Source of the DNA: Anarhynchus alexandrinus
Lineage: Eukaryota > Chordata > Aves > Charadriiformes > Charadriidae
Assembly: GCA_008711295.1 (NCBI GenBank)
Contig: VUYV01000124.1
Location: 1,196,943-1,260,942, forward strand
DNA: 64,000 nucleotides
Direction of reading: 5' to 3'
The notes beneath the pieces are model-generated. The model made no database searches. It was not told the origin of the DNA and saw nothing but the letters and a program-made list of their open reading frames with translations. Below are positions 40,101 to 52,100 of this stretch, piece by piece; position 1 is the first letter of the stretch, and each line of letters starts with the position of its first letter. The position numbers and the translations under genes were made by a program.

Positions 40101-43100
40101 GTTCACCTTCCACATTGCTCTGTCCTCTCTTGGTACGGACTCAGTCTCCAAGAGAACCATAGCCGGGCCTGAAGGTCTACCTTCCCTCGTACTTCTGTTT
40201 CCGTGAACCAAAACAGATGAGTTGAGGACACCCGTCAGCATAAAAATCCTTTGAAATAAAATTAACCCAAGGAGCTAAAATTGCAGTCTAACTGCAAGAG
40301 CTCCGGCTTGATTTCATCAACTCCCATTTGAATGGCAATTACATTGTGAACTGATCAGTTCAAGCCTAAATCCTCCATGTCTTCTTCTGATTAAATACCC
40401 ATTGTCTAAACATCCATCTTCTTCTCAGTACTTCTACTTATCAATTTAATCAATTCCCCCATTTTTCACCTATCTGCTTTAGCCTGCATTTTGCTATCAT
40501 CATTACTTTCAGGTAATGCAAATTTACAGAAGATCTTGTTCACTATAACTGCAAAGCAAAAAAACACATCTTAGCCAGAATGTCTTCATACTCCTGCATT
40601 TCTCAGCTTTAAAAAGAACATTTAAGTTGCCTGATATTCACAGGGGATTGCCTTGAAACTTTGCGTACATTCCTTCTATGCTGGCCCTAAGGAGCAAGAT
40701 TGCATTCAGGAAAATACAGTATTTGATGCTGGTTTGAAAAATTCATTGCCTAACCTTGTATAAGTGGTCCACAACATCTCCCCTGAGATGGAAATATTTT
40801 GTTAGCAGAGTATTTTGAAGAACTGCCTTTGAACGCCAATTCAAAGAAAATATAAGAACAAGGATTCTTTTCATTTGCTGTTGGTTTTACTACATGCTTT
40901 TGATAAAAATGATTACGAGGAGGATATCTTTTAATTGTGTCCCTGGTAATATTTGCCAAATGATCCTTTCTTCCTTTTTCTTTTTTAGCCTTTATAAAAT
41001 GACATTTTTGCTTTTTCAGAAGGTTATGCAGCTTTATCCTTGCTTGTAGCAGTTTTTCTCAAATTATCTGTTTTCCTAAATGCATTTTCTGTGTACAGTT
41101 TATCTGTAAAATTTCCCTGATAAATCTGGGGCCCTTAGGAGGGAAGGATTAAGCTCACTGCATCGCCTGCTGTCCTATCATTATTCTAAGGTATTGTCTG
41201 GCGGACAAGTTTCTAGCTGTGTTGGAGGGAGCTGCCGCATTTGGGGTTTGGCAGGGGGCGATATAATTAGCTATAAATAAGAAATGACAAAAAAAGTGTA
41301 TTAATCAGGATTTTGATACAGTATCAGCCATTCTGTAACTATGACAGAGTCTGGTGACAGGGAGTACAGAGAGCCAAACTGAACTTTATAGCACTCTTTC
41401 ATCTTTGCTTTCTCTGAGACATGGCTCCAGCTCGCTGCGCCTTGCAGCCTTCTAAATTTTGGAACATTTGTTCCCAGAGGAATATTAGCCTGTTATAACT
41501 GATAGATTCAAAGAAAATATAATTCACCCAGCTTGAAGAGATATCCTCAAAGTCACTTCCAACTGTGCCTCTCCTTTTTCTTACAAGTGAGCAGTGACAA
41601 TGTGATAGTGGAATATCACAGTAAAACCGAGAGTTTTATTAGCAATAGTTCCATAAAATCAAAAGCAAACCTGTGCGTCTTCATATGTGTATCTCCCTGG
41701 GTCTTTGACATTTTGGCTTGTTTTCTCATAGCTGTGGGAATCCAGGTTGATAGCACTTTGGGCCCCAGGAGCTAGAAACTCTTGCCAGATTTCCTCCACT
41801 CTGGCGGGTACGTCCTGTAGAGGTTGTTTCTTGAGATCTTGGACAGCCAACCAAAACCTGTACTAGGCAAAAATTGAAATGGGAGAAAAAAGAAAAAGAG
41901 AGAAATCTAGGTAAGACTTTGTGGATAAGCCTGGGCAGAGTCCCAAAGCACAGACGCAGAGCCTAACCCCGCATCTAGCTGAATTCACAAGACGGCTCTC
42001 CATTTAGCATGATTTCAGGGGAAGGTGTGATGCGCTTTACACCAAACCCTTACGCTGTGGCTAAGATCAGAACAGCGTCTTTAAGAAGCGATACGTTCTT
42101 ATTCAAACCGCCCCTGCAGAAGTGTGACATTCGGCATGCAAACAGGAAACCTCCAGAGCCGACGCAGCTGGAGGAGGGGAGCGGGCTCTGCCTCCCACAG
42201 CCCCGCTGCAAACCACTGGTCACGCCTGCCGGCAGGAACAGCCATCCGCAGGGGATGCAAAATGCAGAACAAACTTAATGTTCATATCATTTCCAGGGTG
42301 AAGTTGCAGCATTGGCACCTGGAGAAATCTTCGGGGTTTTTTTACCTTGTAAACTGACCAGCATTCCGATGGATGCCATGGGAAGAGATCAATATAGAAC
42401 CTTGTTATGCCCGTACTCCCATTTTACAGGGATGTTTTCTTGACCAGACCACACTTATGGACTAAAATAAGTTCATAAGCATCGAGAACATAATCTCTTT
42501 GGTGGCCAAGAGCATAATCCACATCTCAATCTGTGAAATAAACATCCGTGGAATGTTTTTGAAAGAGTGCCGTGCCTTATCTTTTACCCTAGGGAAAAAA
42601 AGGTTATTTTGTTGGTGTTGCTGGTTTTGTTTATCTTTGACAGAAATGTGCTCCTTCAGGCGATTAGTTCAGAAGATGCATGGCCCCAGTAGCCTTTTGT
42701 TTTGACCAGCTCAGCCTTCTTGCACGAAGATATTCCCCGCAGCCTCTGCCCTGGGTACCCAGGTCCTGCGGCACAGCTGAATGGGTACAATAGTGATCTG
42801 CAGAGAGCACAGAGGGCTACAGGGTAAATAGGTACAGAAGAGACCTTTACAGAATAACCAACTTTTTTCTACCCCATGGCAAAGGAGCCCATGGCCCGGG
42901 GATGACAAGGAGGGCAGGGCTTGCATTGGCCATCCCTGCCACACAGCGCTCTCGCACACCCGCGTCTGCTCGGCAGACCGTGCAGTGGGGACAGGGTTTG
43001 TCGGGGTCACTGTTTGTTCAGGGCATCTGCAGGAGCCGCACAACTCAGAAAATCCTGTGCTCCCCCCTTGTCATTATGGGAGACTACTAAATAAACCAGT

Positions 43101-46100
43101 TGAACTTCCACTGAAAGCCTGATTTCCCACCCCGAATGATTCAACGGCACCAGCCTGCTACAACTAAGGCAAACATTCCCCCAATGGTGGAAGGAGGAAG
43201 ATACAGTCTATCCCAAACAAAAATCCTGTTGGCAGTGAGGGAGGGCAGAGGAGCCAGTGGCCCAGTGACTCCTGTGCTGGTTTTGCCCCTCGCTTCCTTA
43301 CCAGCTGCAGGCAGTACCTAACCACCCCAGAAACACCGGGGTTATCATAATCAAATGAGGCTGCTAACCCATTTAGCCTGGTCCCCTACCTGAAATACAG
43401 GAAAATAGCCAATCTGGGGAAAAAAAAAATAAGACATCCACACTGTGTGCAAGGCCAGCTTAAATCCTCCTTGCCTGCCCCCTGTTCCTGCCCTGCGAGA
43501 CAGGCGCTGGGGGTGAGGATGCTCCCTGCACCCCTGCCTCCCATGTGGGCAGGCCATGTTTGCAGGTACGCGTATTTTATCTCTTGCTCCACCGCTGCTA
43601 AGTCAGCCCCATCTTATCCTCTCCCCTTTTGCCACTGTCCCTCCCTCTCACCCAAATAATGTGCTTAATCCAACCGTGAAGGCTGTGAGAGACAGCAGGA
43701 GGCTGCGTCACTGTGCTGGGGGCTGGGACCCCGTCCAGGCAGGACGCGCTGCCTGACCCTAGCAGTAAGTCGCAGAGCGACTGCCTGCCCTTTGCAGCGC
43801 CGCTCCAGCGTTTGCAGGACTGCTGCGGGCACGGGGACCAATGCCACAGCCCTGACTCACGCAACCCACTTGATCATATTCCTTCATACAGTTACCCCCG
43901 CTCCCTGGCAGGCTGTCAGTAAAACAGACTGGGGTACGCACAGACACTACACCAGTACCTACAGAGTCCCATACCAGTGGTGTTGACAGAGTGACATTCG
44001 GTTTTATAAACCAAAATAGAGTATTTGGGGTTGGTGGAGGGGTGTGCGTGGTTGGCCCTTTTCCATCTTCGAGATGTTAAGTGTGCCTGATGTCCTGCCT
44101 TGTTATTTGAACCATAAGTGACACCCCCACTTATCACATGCACACAGAGTGTAAAGGGTGGCATTCACAGTGCAACAATCTGATGCCATATGTGGCTTTC
44201 TTTACTTCGAAAATATTTTATCATTCCATTTCAGATGGGATGGGAACATGTGAACGCAGAAAAGGCATAAAGAGAAAAGATGCTAATCATTCCAGAGTAG
44301 CTGGGACACTTCAGACAAGCACTTGGCTAGAGAGAACATTTTCTGCTGGCTTATCTTCTGCCCCTGGAGCCGGGGAGGCGGGCTGGGAAAGCATGCTCGT
44401 GAGAGAACCGGGTGCACTGCGAAGTGACAGCTTGCCAGAACAGGAGCACCATCCATTTTAATAACCATTTGGCTCAATCTGAAAACCAACCAACCAGACC
44501 AACCTGACACTAACAAGAACAAGCTCTTTTTACTGCAAGCGATTGTGAATTCATGCCCAAGGCTGGATGTCCTCTTCAAGGCAAAGGGGAGTTTTGTCTT
44601 GGTAAAAATTTCAAAGTTATTCACTATAGCTGGTATCTGAATATTGAGGAACATCAAAGAGGGGTACCCAGCCCTGCAGCCTCGACTCCAAGGCAAATTC
44701 TCTGCCACGAGGAATCATCCTGAAGCCAATGCATAAGCAGGGCTTCCTGTGGGATTTATACAGCATTTACAAGAGAGAAGCAGGTATTTCTGTCCAGGAA
44801 AAGAGCAGCTACACTATGGCTGTGCCGGAATTTTGCTCAATTACCAGTGCAAATGTAATGCCTGAGTCAGTACTTCCATTTCCGATGCACAAGTCCGGCT
44901 TCACGCTCACAAGGAGTCAGGAGAAGATCCTGCATTGCCTTACCCCTTTCTCTGGAAGGCACAGGGGCAAATCTCCTGTGGACACCTCTGGCACAGGGCA
45001 GGGGAGGAAGGAGATGCCAGCAGGTATCCTCACCGCAGGTACCCTATGAGCAGAGCAGGACTGGCACAGGGACTGTCTGCACCGAGGGAACAGCAGCATT
45101 GATCACAGGTTCTTTGCCCTTTACAAAACAGCATGTAAGATCTGGAGAAGGCTGATAATATGGTGTCCTAAACTGTTGTCAGAGGCATAAACCATTCCAG
45201 CCTCATCCAGCATGTAATTAAGCTGCTGTCACTTGCAGGAGATATCCCGTAATGGCGCTTTATCCTACACAGCCCCCTCAAGGCACAGAGAGCTCCTGGG
45301 CCTCAGCATGTCTGCTCTGCCTCCCTGCAGGGCACTGCGGAGGGGCTCAGTCACTGTGGGCTGCTGCTGGCAGATGTCCCTTGGTGAAAAGACTGTGAGG
45401 GAAGGACACGGGGGTACTTCCGAGATATGTTGTAAAACAAAAATTAATTTTAAAACCTGACCAAGAGGCAAACCATGGATGACTGCAGAGACTGAGAAGA
45501 AACTATCAACATAAGGACAGTGTTGTACCCCCATCTTGGGGGAGGACATGATACCCTTGGCTTGAGAGTGAAATCAGCAAGTGACTCTCTGAGTTTGAAG
45601 CTCAGACTCCTCTCTCCTTGCCTCAGTAGCTCCATGTAAATACCTGGTGCACCTCCCGTCTCACATCTCTCACCAGTCACAATCTTGTTCTCCCTTTCAC
45701 CAAGAGAAAAAAACATCATTTAAACATCACAGTTGGGAGGAGAAACGAATGAAGATAACGGGTATAAATCAACACGCGGTTCAGGCAGGGGAAACATTTA
45801 CATCTTTGTGTTGCTTAACGGCCAGATCCTTGGTATGGAGAGCTTGGCGCGGCTGAGACCAGCAGAAACCTGTCCTGCGTGGGGCACGTCGGGGACAGAT
45901 GGCTGCAGCGGGGCGGTGCGCTAAGGGCAGGGCAGAGCGCTGGTCCTTCACTAATGCAGCATTTCCAAGGAGACGGCAGTGCCGGTGCGAACCAGGGCAA
46001 GCTTCCCCCTGCCCAGCTCCCCCCCCCTCCCCGCCCCTTTCTCCTCTGCTCCTCTCNNNNNNNNNNNNNNNNNNNNNNNNNNNNNNNNNNNNNNNNNNNN

Positions 46101-49100
46101 NNNNNNNNNNNNNNNNNNNNNNNNNNNNNNNNNNNNNNNNNNNNNNNNNNNNNNNNNNNNNNNNNNNNNNNNNNNNNNNNNNNNNNNNNNNNNNNNNNNN
46201 NNNNNNNNNNNNNNNNNNNNNNNNNNNNNNNNNNNNNNNNNNNNNNNNNNNNNNNNNNNNNNNNNNNNNNNNNNNNNNNNNNNNNNNNNNNNNNNNNNNN
46301 NNNNNNNNNNNNNNNNNNNNNNNNNNNNNNNNNNNNNNNNNNNNNNNNNNNNNNNNNNNNNNNNNNNNNNNNNNNNNNNNNNNNNNNNNNNNNNNNNNNN
46401 NNNNNNNNNNNNNNNNNNNNNNNNNNNNNNNNNNNNNNNNNNNNNNNNNNNNNNNNNNNNNNNNNNNNNNNNNNNNNNNNNNNNNNNNNNNNNNNNNNNN
46501 NNNNNNNNNNNNNNNNNNNNNNNNNNNNNNNNNNNNNNNNNNNNNNNNNNNNNNNNNNNNNNNNNNNNNNNNNNNNNNNNNNNNNNNNNNNNNNNNNNNN
46601 NNNNNNNNNNNNNNNNNNNNNNNNNNNNNNNNNNNNNNNNNNNNNNNNNNNNNNNNACAGCCCTCCGCGGGGTCACTCTCCCCTGATACACTGCCCCTTG
46701 CAGCCCCCCGCAGCCCTCCCGCCGGTCACCGCCCCCCCCGCCCCGGCACTGCCCCTTGCAGCGGTGACCACGGAAGGAGCGGTCGCTGCACAGCACCGTG
46801 CCCGGCGTTCGGGTGGGCTTTGGCAGTGGTTAGAAACATCCCCTGTAAACGCTTTTGATTCTAGAGAGGAGGGGAGGGGGGCACGGAGGGGACAAGGGTG
46901 GGTTTTGCTCAATAGATCTGCTCTTCTCAACGTCCCAACTTTTCATTTCCTGATGAAAACTGAAGAGGAGGAGGGGAGGAAAATATCTGGCAACAAGTTT
47001 CAGCCATTAGGGGTCATCTAAGATATAAACACTCTCTACAGGTAAAATTCTTTTCCGGATAACTCGCTTTTTCAACATGTGTTCACAATAACGCACAAAA
47101 CGCCTGCATTCCTGCGTTGCAAGCTTCACAGTGCATTCCCATAAAGCATCATGTGTTCTCTATTTAGGTCTACAAACAGGTGTGCAGTCTCCTTTCCCTT
47201 CGGGTAAAATTCCCATGTCCCATATTCCCACTTAGTTGTTTCTCTTTCCAGCTGACACTCTTTGAAGTTGGGGGGGAAAAAAAAAAATCAATCCATCAGT
47301 TAGATGAACATCTCAGCAATCTAGAGATGTCTCGGGAGATTTCCAGGTCATAAAAAATGTATAACAACTCTCTGTTGGCTTTTTTTTTTTTTTTCCTTGA
47401 AGCTTGGCATTTTGTCTGCTGTATTTTGGGTACTTCAAAAATCAACAGAGTCAAAACAAATTGTAGATGAAAGATAGCAACAGAGAGGAGAAAGAAAAGA
47501 GAGCAAGAAAAAGAGTTAAAATAAAAACAGAGAGCAAAATACCCAACTGACTGGCTTTCCTGCTCTCACATAAATAATGGACAGCCAGTAAATAAATAAG
47601 TTACAGAGCTCAGCCGAGCCCAGGAGACTGGTGGACATGATCCTGCAAGTTTATTAGAACACAGAAACACAGCTGGAAGGAGACCCGGGAGGTCACTGAG
47701 TCTAGTCTGCTGCTATCTCTGGCAGTGCCTCATTCGAGACCCCCACCGGGACCAATTTTTCGCAGCTAGGAAGATATGGAAATACCCCACCACAATCAAC
47801 CCCATGGATTTGGGACTTGCACCACTGGGTGTAAGAGTAAAATTTGTTCCCCTTGCTACACCACTGAATTACGTTCGTTTCAAGGCATTCTCAACTGCAC
47901 GCTTCATGAAAATCTCTTTTCTAGCGCTACCAGGAATTTTTGGGTTTTCCAGCATTCACTTTCTCAGATCTGCCTTGAGGACAACACAGGGGCCTACAGG
48001 ACTCCTGCCAGTGTTAATGAAGATCATACTGATGTTCCCGCCTGCAACAGTTCCCACATCTCAACATAGTTACTGGGAGAAGTGTCCTTAAAAGATATCT
48101 GCAAATCTAATTTTTCTAGCAAGGTGCCAGATGCTGTGCCCTCAGAAAGTTCCTTACAGCTTCCCAGGCCTTGGGTGGGATGTATCTCACTTAACCGTAG
48201 AAGTCTACCACGCAGACACTGTCATTTGAATCAGTTTCTTCAGGCTTATAGATGGTGGAGAGAGATGGGGGCTTTACACTGTAAGTTAGGTGCTTTTAGT
48301 TTTGTTTCCACTTAAAGCTGAAATAAATCCTTCCCTGGTGATTTTCACTGACTCCTCTTCAGCTTCTCTCACTCTAAAGGGATCCTGGATGCTACAGAAG
48401 AAAGCATCTGCTTCCAAGCTGCCGACTTAGGCAAGACAGATCCCAACCTTGCTGTTGGGCTTAACTTAAATTTTGCTTGCATGTTTAAGCATCCAGCAGT
48501 TTCTTTCCCTTCTGCCACACACTCCTAATGAGAATTCAGAAGGTTTCTCTGCCACACCTGAACCTGAGAGCCACCTTCTGCTCTCTAGCACCACTGCTAA
48601 CAATCCATCCTATTCCAGTTTTCTTCGTGAATACTTGTGCCTTTACGTCCTGTTGTTATTTATAGCTTTAAGTGAGCTTACTAATACTGATCCAATATTA
48701 GATAATAATGATACCACATAAGCCAATAATACCACGATAAAAATACCGTAAGAATGATAGCAGTGTTACCATATTAACTATAATGATACCAGTGTCTTCC
48801 AAAAAGGATGTGGGATTTAACCTCTCTGTCCTGATTCACAGCCTCCCTTTGCTACAAGACATCTCAAGACCAGAAGGAACGCACAGCAGCAGGAGGAGCA
48901 GCTCCGACTGTCCGAGGAAGGTACATACTTGCTTTCGAACAGTGACACTTTCTCAAAGTGCTTGAGTAAGATGAACGTGAGGGACACCCTCGAGTCACAA
49001 AACCTTCTGGATTTCATTAGTGCAACCCCAGATATAGTTCAGAAGAAAAACCCCAATGTTCAAGGAGTATTTCAATACAGTATATTAATTTTGTACTTCA

Positions 49101-52100
49101 CCACTATAATTTAATTGCAAACAAGCACCACTGTATGTAAGTGCAGTAAGCATGTACAAGTTCAGTGCCTGTTCAGTGATAAATTGTCAAGCTCATTTAT
49201 GTAATTTAGTAACACTCCCTTGTTTATCTCACAAGTAACTTTCAGATTTTTAAAAATAACAAACATAAAGGTGCATTGATTTTTCACTGTTTTGCTGCTG
49301 GCATGCTTTCTGTATTTCTCCTCAGACGAGAAAAATATGATAAATATGATGGTCAGTTCCAATGTCATCTAAAGTCACTTTCTGGGATTTCCTTTTCAGA
49401 TCTTGAAGGATAGGTGACTGCACTGAAGTGGCAATTGTTCACATGCTTTAGTAATGTATTTGGATTTTCTAAGTGAAAAAAATTACCGAAAAACAAACTT
49501 AAAGGCTGTGCAATCAAGTTCTTAGCTGGTGTAAACTGAGAACAACAGGAAACCCGCTCACTACCAGCAAAGGCACCAAACCCGACCGACTGCATGTTCA
49601 TGACAGCAGATTTCCTCATCCCTGGAGCAGGCACAGCTCTGCCAGTGAAACTGCGAGCTCTCGGGCCATCTCTGCCAACCACCACTGGGCCTACTGGAAC
49701 AGGACTGCCCCCAAAGAAAGGTGAACTGGTCCCTGTGCCCATCCACGTGCAGAGATGGCACCAGAGCACCATGATGAAGCCTCTGCAGTGTTATTCAGAC
49801 TGTGTAAAAACATGGGGTTTACTGTGTACCACAAATATCTAGGGCAGTCACATTACCGTTGGATCCTTCAGTGTCTCCAGGACTAACCAGGGGAAGGAGG
49901 AGGTGAGCATCATTGCAGGTATCTATGAATCTCCAACGAGACTCTGCAACCCTCACCTTCAGTGCAGGCCGGTGGCTGCCACCTGCCCTGCTGCCAACCA
50001 CAAGTCATCCACCCTACTGCTAACCACCATCCTTCCTGCTTCTGCACAAATGGATGAATGTGGCAGTAAATTTGACTGTTTGTCACGTGCAGGCAAGAGT
50101 CTGAACCATAACCTCACCCACCAAGTATCAACCTCTACCTGCTCAGGCTGCCTCTCCTGTTTCCTTTGGACTTTGTAGCACCAAGCAATGAAGCTCGCAT
50201 TTAAATGCCTCCAATCCTGAACCCTAATTCCAATGTTTGCCCCAGCCCTGTTTCAAGCATAATCCTGGGGACCCCAATTTCTCAGAGCTCACTGTAGTGT
50301 ATTTGGTTCTGCTGTTATGGGACCTGTTGTGGTTTGTCTGTATCTGCAGGATACAATACAGTAGCTCTTCCATGGACCTCACCCTCTCCGCAGCAGGAGA
50401 GCTGCTTTCCCTAAAATGAGCTTCAGGGTTAGGGTTGGAATTAGAGTTAAGATTCAAGACAAGGATGATAACACCTGTGGCTATATCCAGATTAATGCGA
50501 GGACAAGCAGGGGACTTGGATCCTTGCTATGTAGGCAGGGCTGTGGGTTTAGCTTAGGGTCTATGGGGGATGTCTAGCTAGACCTCTCTTTCTCTATCAG
50601 TGTGAGAAGATACCTGATATCAATAAGGGAAAATGGCTTAATACATTAGTTCTTGGATGATGGAAGAATCCTAAGGCGTTGAGTTTAGCACTCAGTTTTG
50701 TAGCTGGAAGGGCTGAAGAGACAGGCATAATCTTTGAAGGATTGCTACCCCAGAATGAAGCGTGCCGTTGGCACTTCCAATGTCTTTTCATCAATTCTGC
50801 AATGGGACTGTATTTTGGAGCAATGTGCTAGGGCCAGAGATTGGGTTTAGAACAGTGTCATGGACATGGCCAGAGGGGCTGGATCTTCTAGGAAAGGCTT
50901 TGTCTTCATCTAGTGTTGGTTCACCAAAAAAATGGCAACTTATTACTGCTGTCTATTCCTGATGTAGTTGAAGTAGCAGACTTGTGCACAACAGATTTAT
51001 AGACTCCCAGTCTGACGCAGGATCACGTGGGTGTCTACATAATGTCTCATAACATAAGTTTTGTCTTCTTCATAGCATGAGAAGCCAGGTACTCAGAATC
51101 CCCACACAGAGAGAATGCTATTAAGGTGAGAGCCAAGCTCCCAAATAGTTAGGAGGTGCCAGAATTAAAAGCAGCTGTCGCAAACCCCATTTGGTGAGTG
51201 CCAGTACTGCAACAGTTTTTAGCCACATGATCACCATATTACGTTTCCCTCACACGACCCCTGCCACAAATACACATGTAAATCCTATATATTGTTAGGG
51301 GGCTTAATAGCAATATGCCACGCATCATCACACCATTACAGCTCTGCAAGCCTTTGCATATGATACTTGACAACACTGGCTCTGCTAAACGCTGTTCCTG
51401 AGATTACTTACATAGTTCTAGCACAGGCATCCGTAGCAGTGCTAAGGGCCAGATCCTGCCATTCTCAACTTTATTCAAATAGGTGTTTTTAGCAGCTCAA
51501 GACAGACCAAGCATTGCATTTCACCCATGCAAGAGAGTAGGATTAGCCCCATTCATTTACTGCAAGCCAAAAAAGGTTTCACCTGAGGTTTTCGGAGCTG
51601 AATTCTGATTCCAGGAAACGAAGGAACTGGTCTCGTCCTACTGGGTCCTTCAGCACCTCATCCATGGAGAAACCCCATCTTTTCACACGCTGCTGACTAG
51701 GTTCTTTGCTGTTTGGAGAGGGAAAGGAAAAAACAGATGGAATGTGCATTTCTGCCTGCTGTCTGAGCAGCTGCTGCTGTTTCTGCTAAGCAGCAAAGGG
51801 AGGAAGATTATCAGATAAGGAGACAGTGGTTTTTTTCTTAAGATTCTGCAGAAATAGAAGTTAGCAAATAACATACAAAAAGAAGCTATAAAGACTAGGG
51901 TCATCATTAAAGCAACTGTACTATCTGGGTGCTATGTACACAGCAAAATGAGATACACAGTGAATTATACAATTTTCAGAGTAATTTCTGGTAGGTTTCA
52001 TGTAATGGACAGCATACCATACTTGAATGATTATTCATTATGCACTTATATATCTCCTCAAATATACCTTGGGAATTTCTTATATGTCAAGGCAGAAATT

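Larger units (their letters stand above)
27164..41670 (-). other. RGS6 intron G-H
   Basis: 14.5-kb intron, the largest fully inside the window, within the RGS domain. It holds a possible ancient repeat at 27305-27420, an 11-base G run at 32734-32744, A-rich tracts near 31875-31915, 32072-32081 and 34307-34318, and a mildly GC-rich patch at 33130-33460. Open frames up to about 190 codons (for example minus strand 36385-36948) show no domain I recognise. No second gene was identified. Confidence 0.7.
45840..46865. promoter_or_regulatory. CpG-rich, GC-rich block around assembly gap (possible CpG island)
   Basis: Both flanks of the gap are rich in undepleted CpG (about 45845-45990 and 46665-46815), unlike the surrounding intron. 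C-runs at 46018-46036 and G-runs at 46868-46902 are G-quadruplex candidates. It could be an internal RGS6 promoter or an unrelated GC-rich minisatellite. No TATA box or first exon was identified, so promoter function is inference only. Confidence 0.4.
41858..51582 (-). other. RGS6 intron F-G (contains the 600-base gap)
   Basis: At least 9.1 kb of sequence plus a 600-base run of N. It splits the RGS domain directly after the conserved SENL motif. Contents: a GC-rich CpG block around the gap (45840-46860), a probable old CR1/L3-type fragment (47645-47765), homopolymer tracts at 47277-47287 and 47378-47394, and a short inverted repeat at 50220/50435. The remaining sequence shows nothing I recognise. 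Confidence 0.75.

Noticed and set aside
45879..47021. Apparent 380-codon and other long frames across the gap
   Set aside because: They are open only because N cannot encode a stop; the flanking residues are compositional.
50426..50436. gggttagggtt as an interstitial telomere
   Set aside because: Only about two hexamers, which is expected by chance or from a degenerate repeat.
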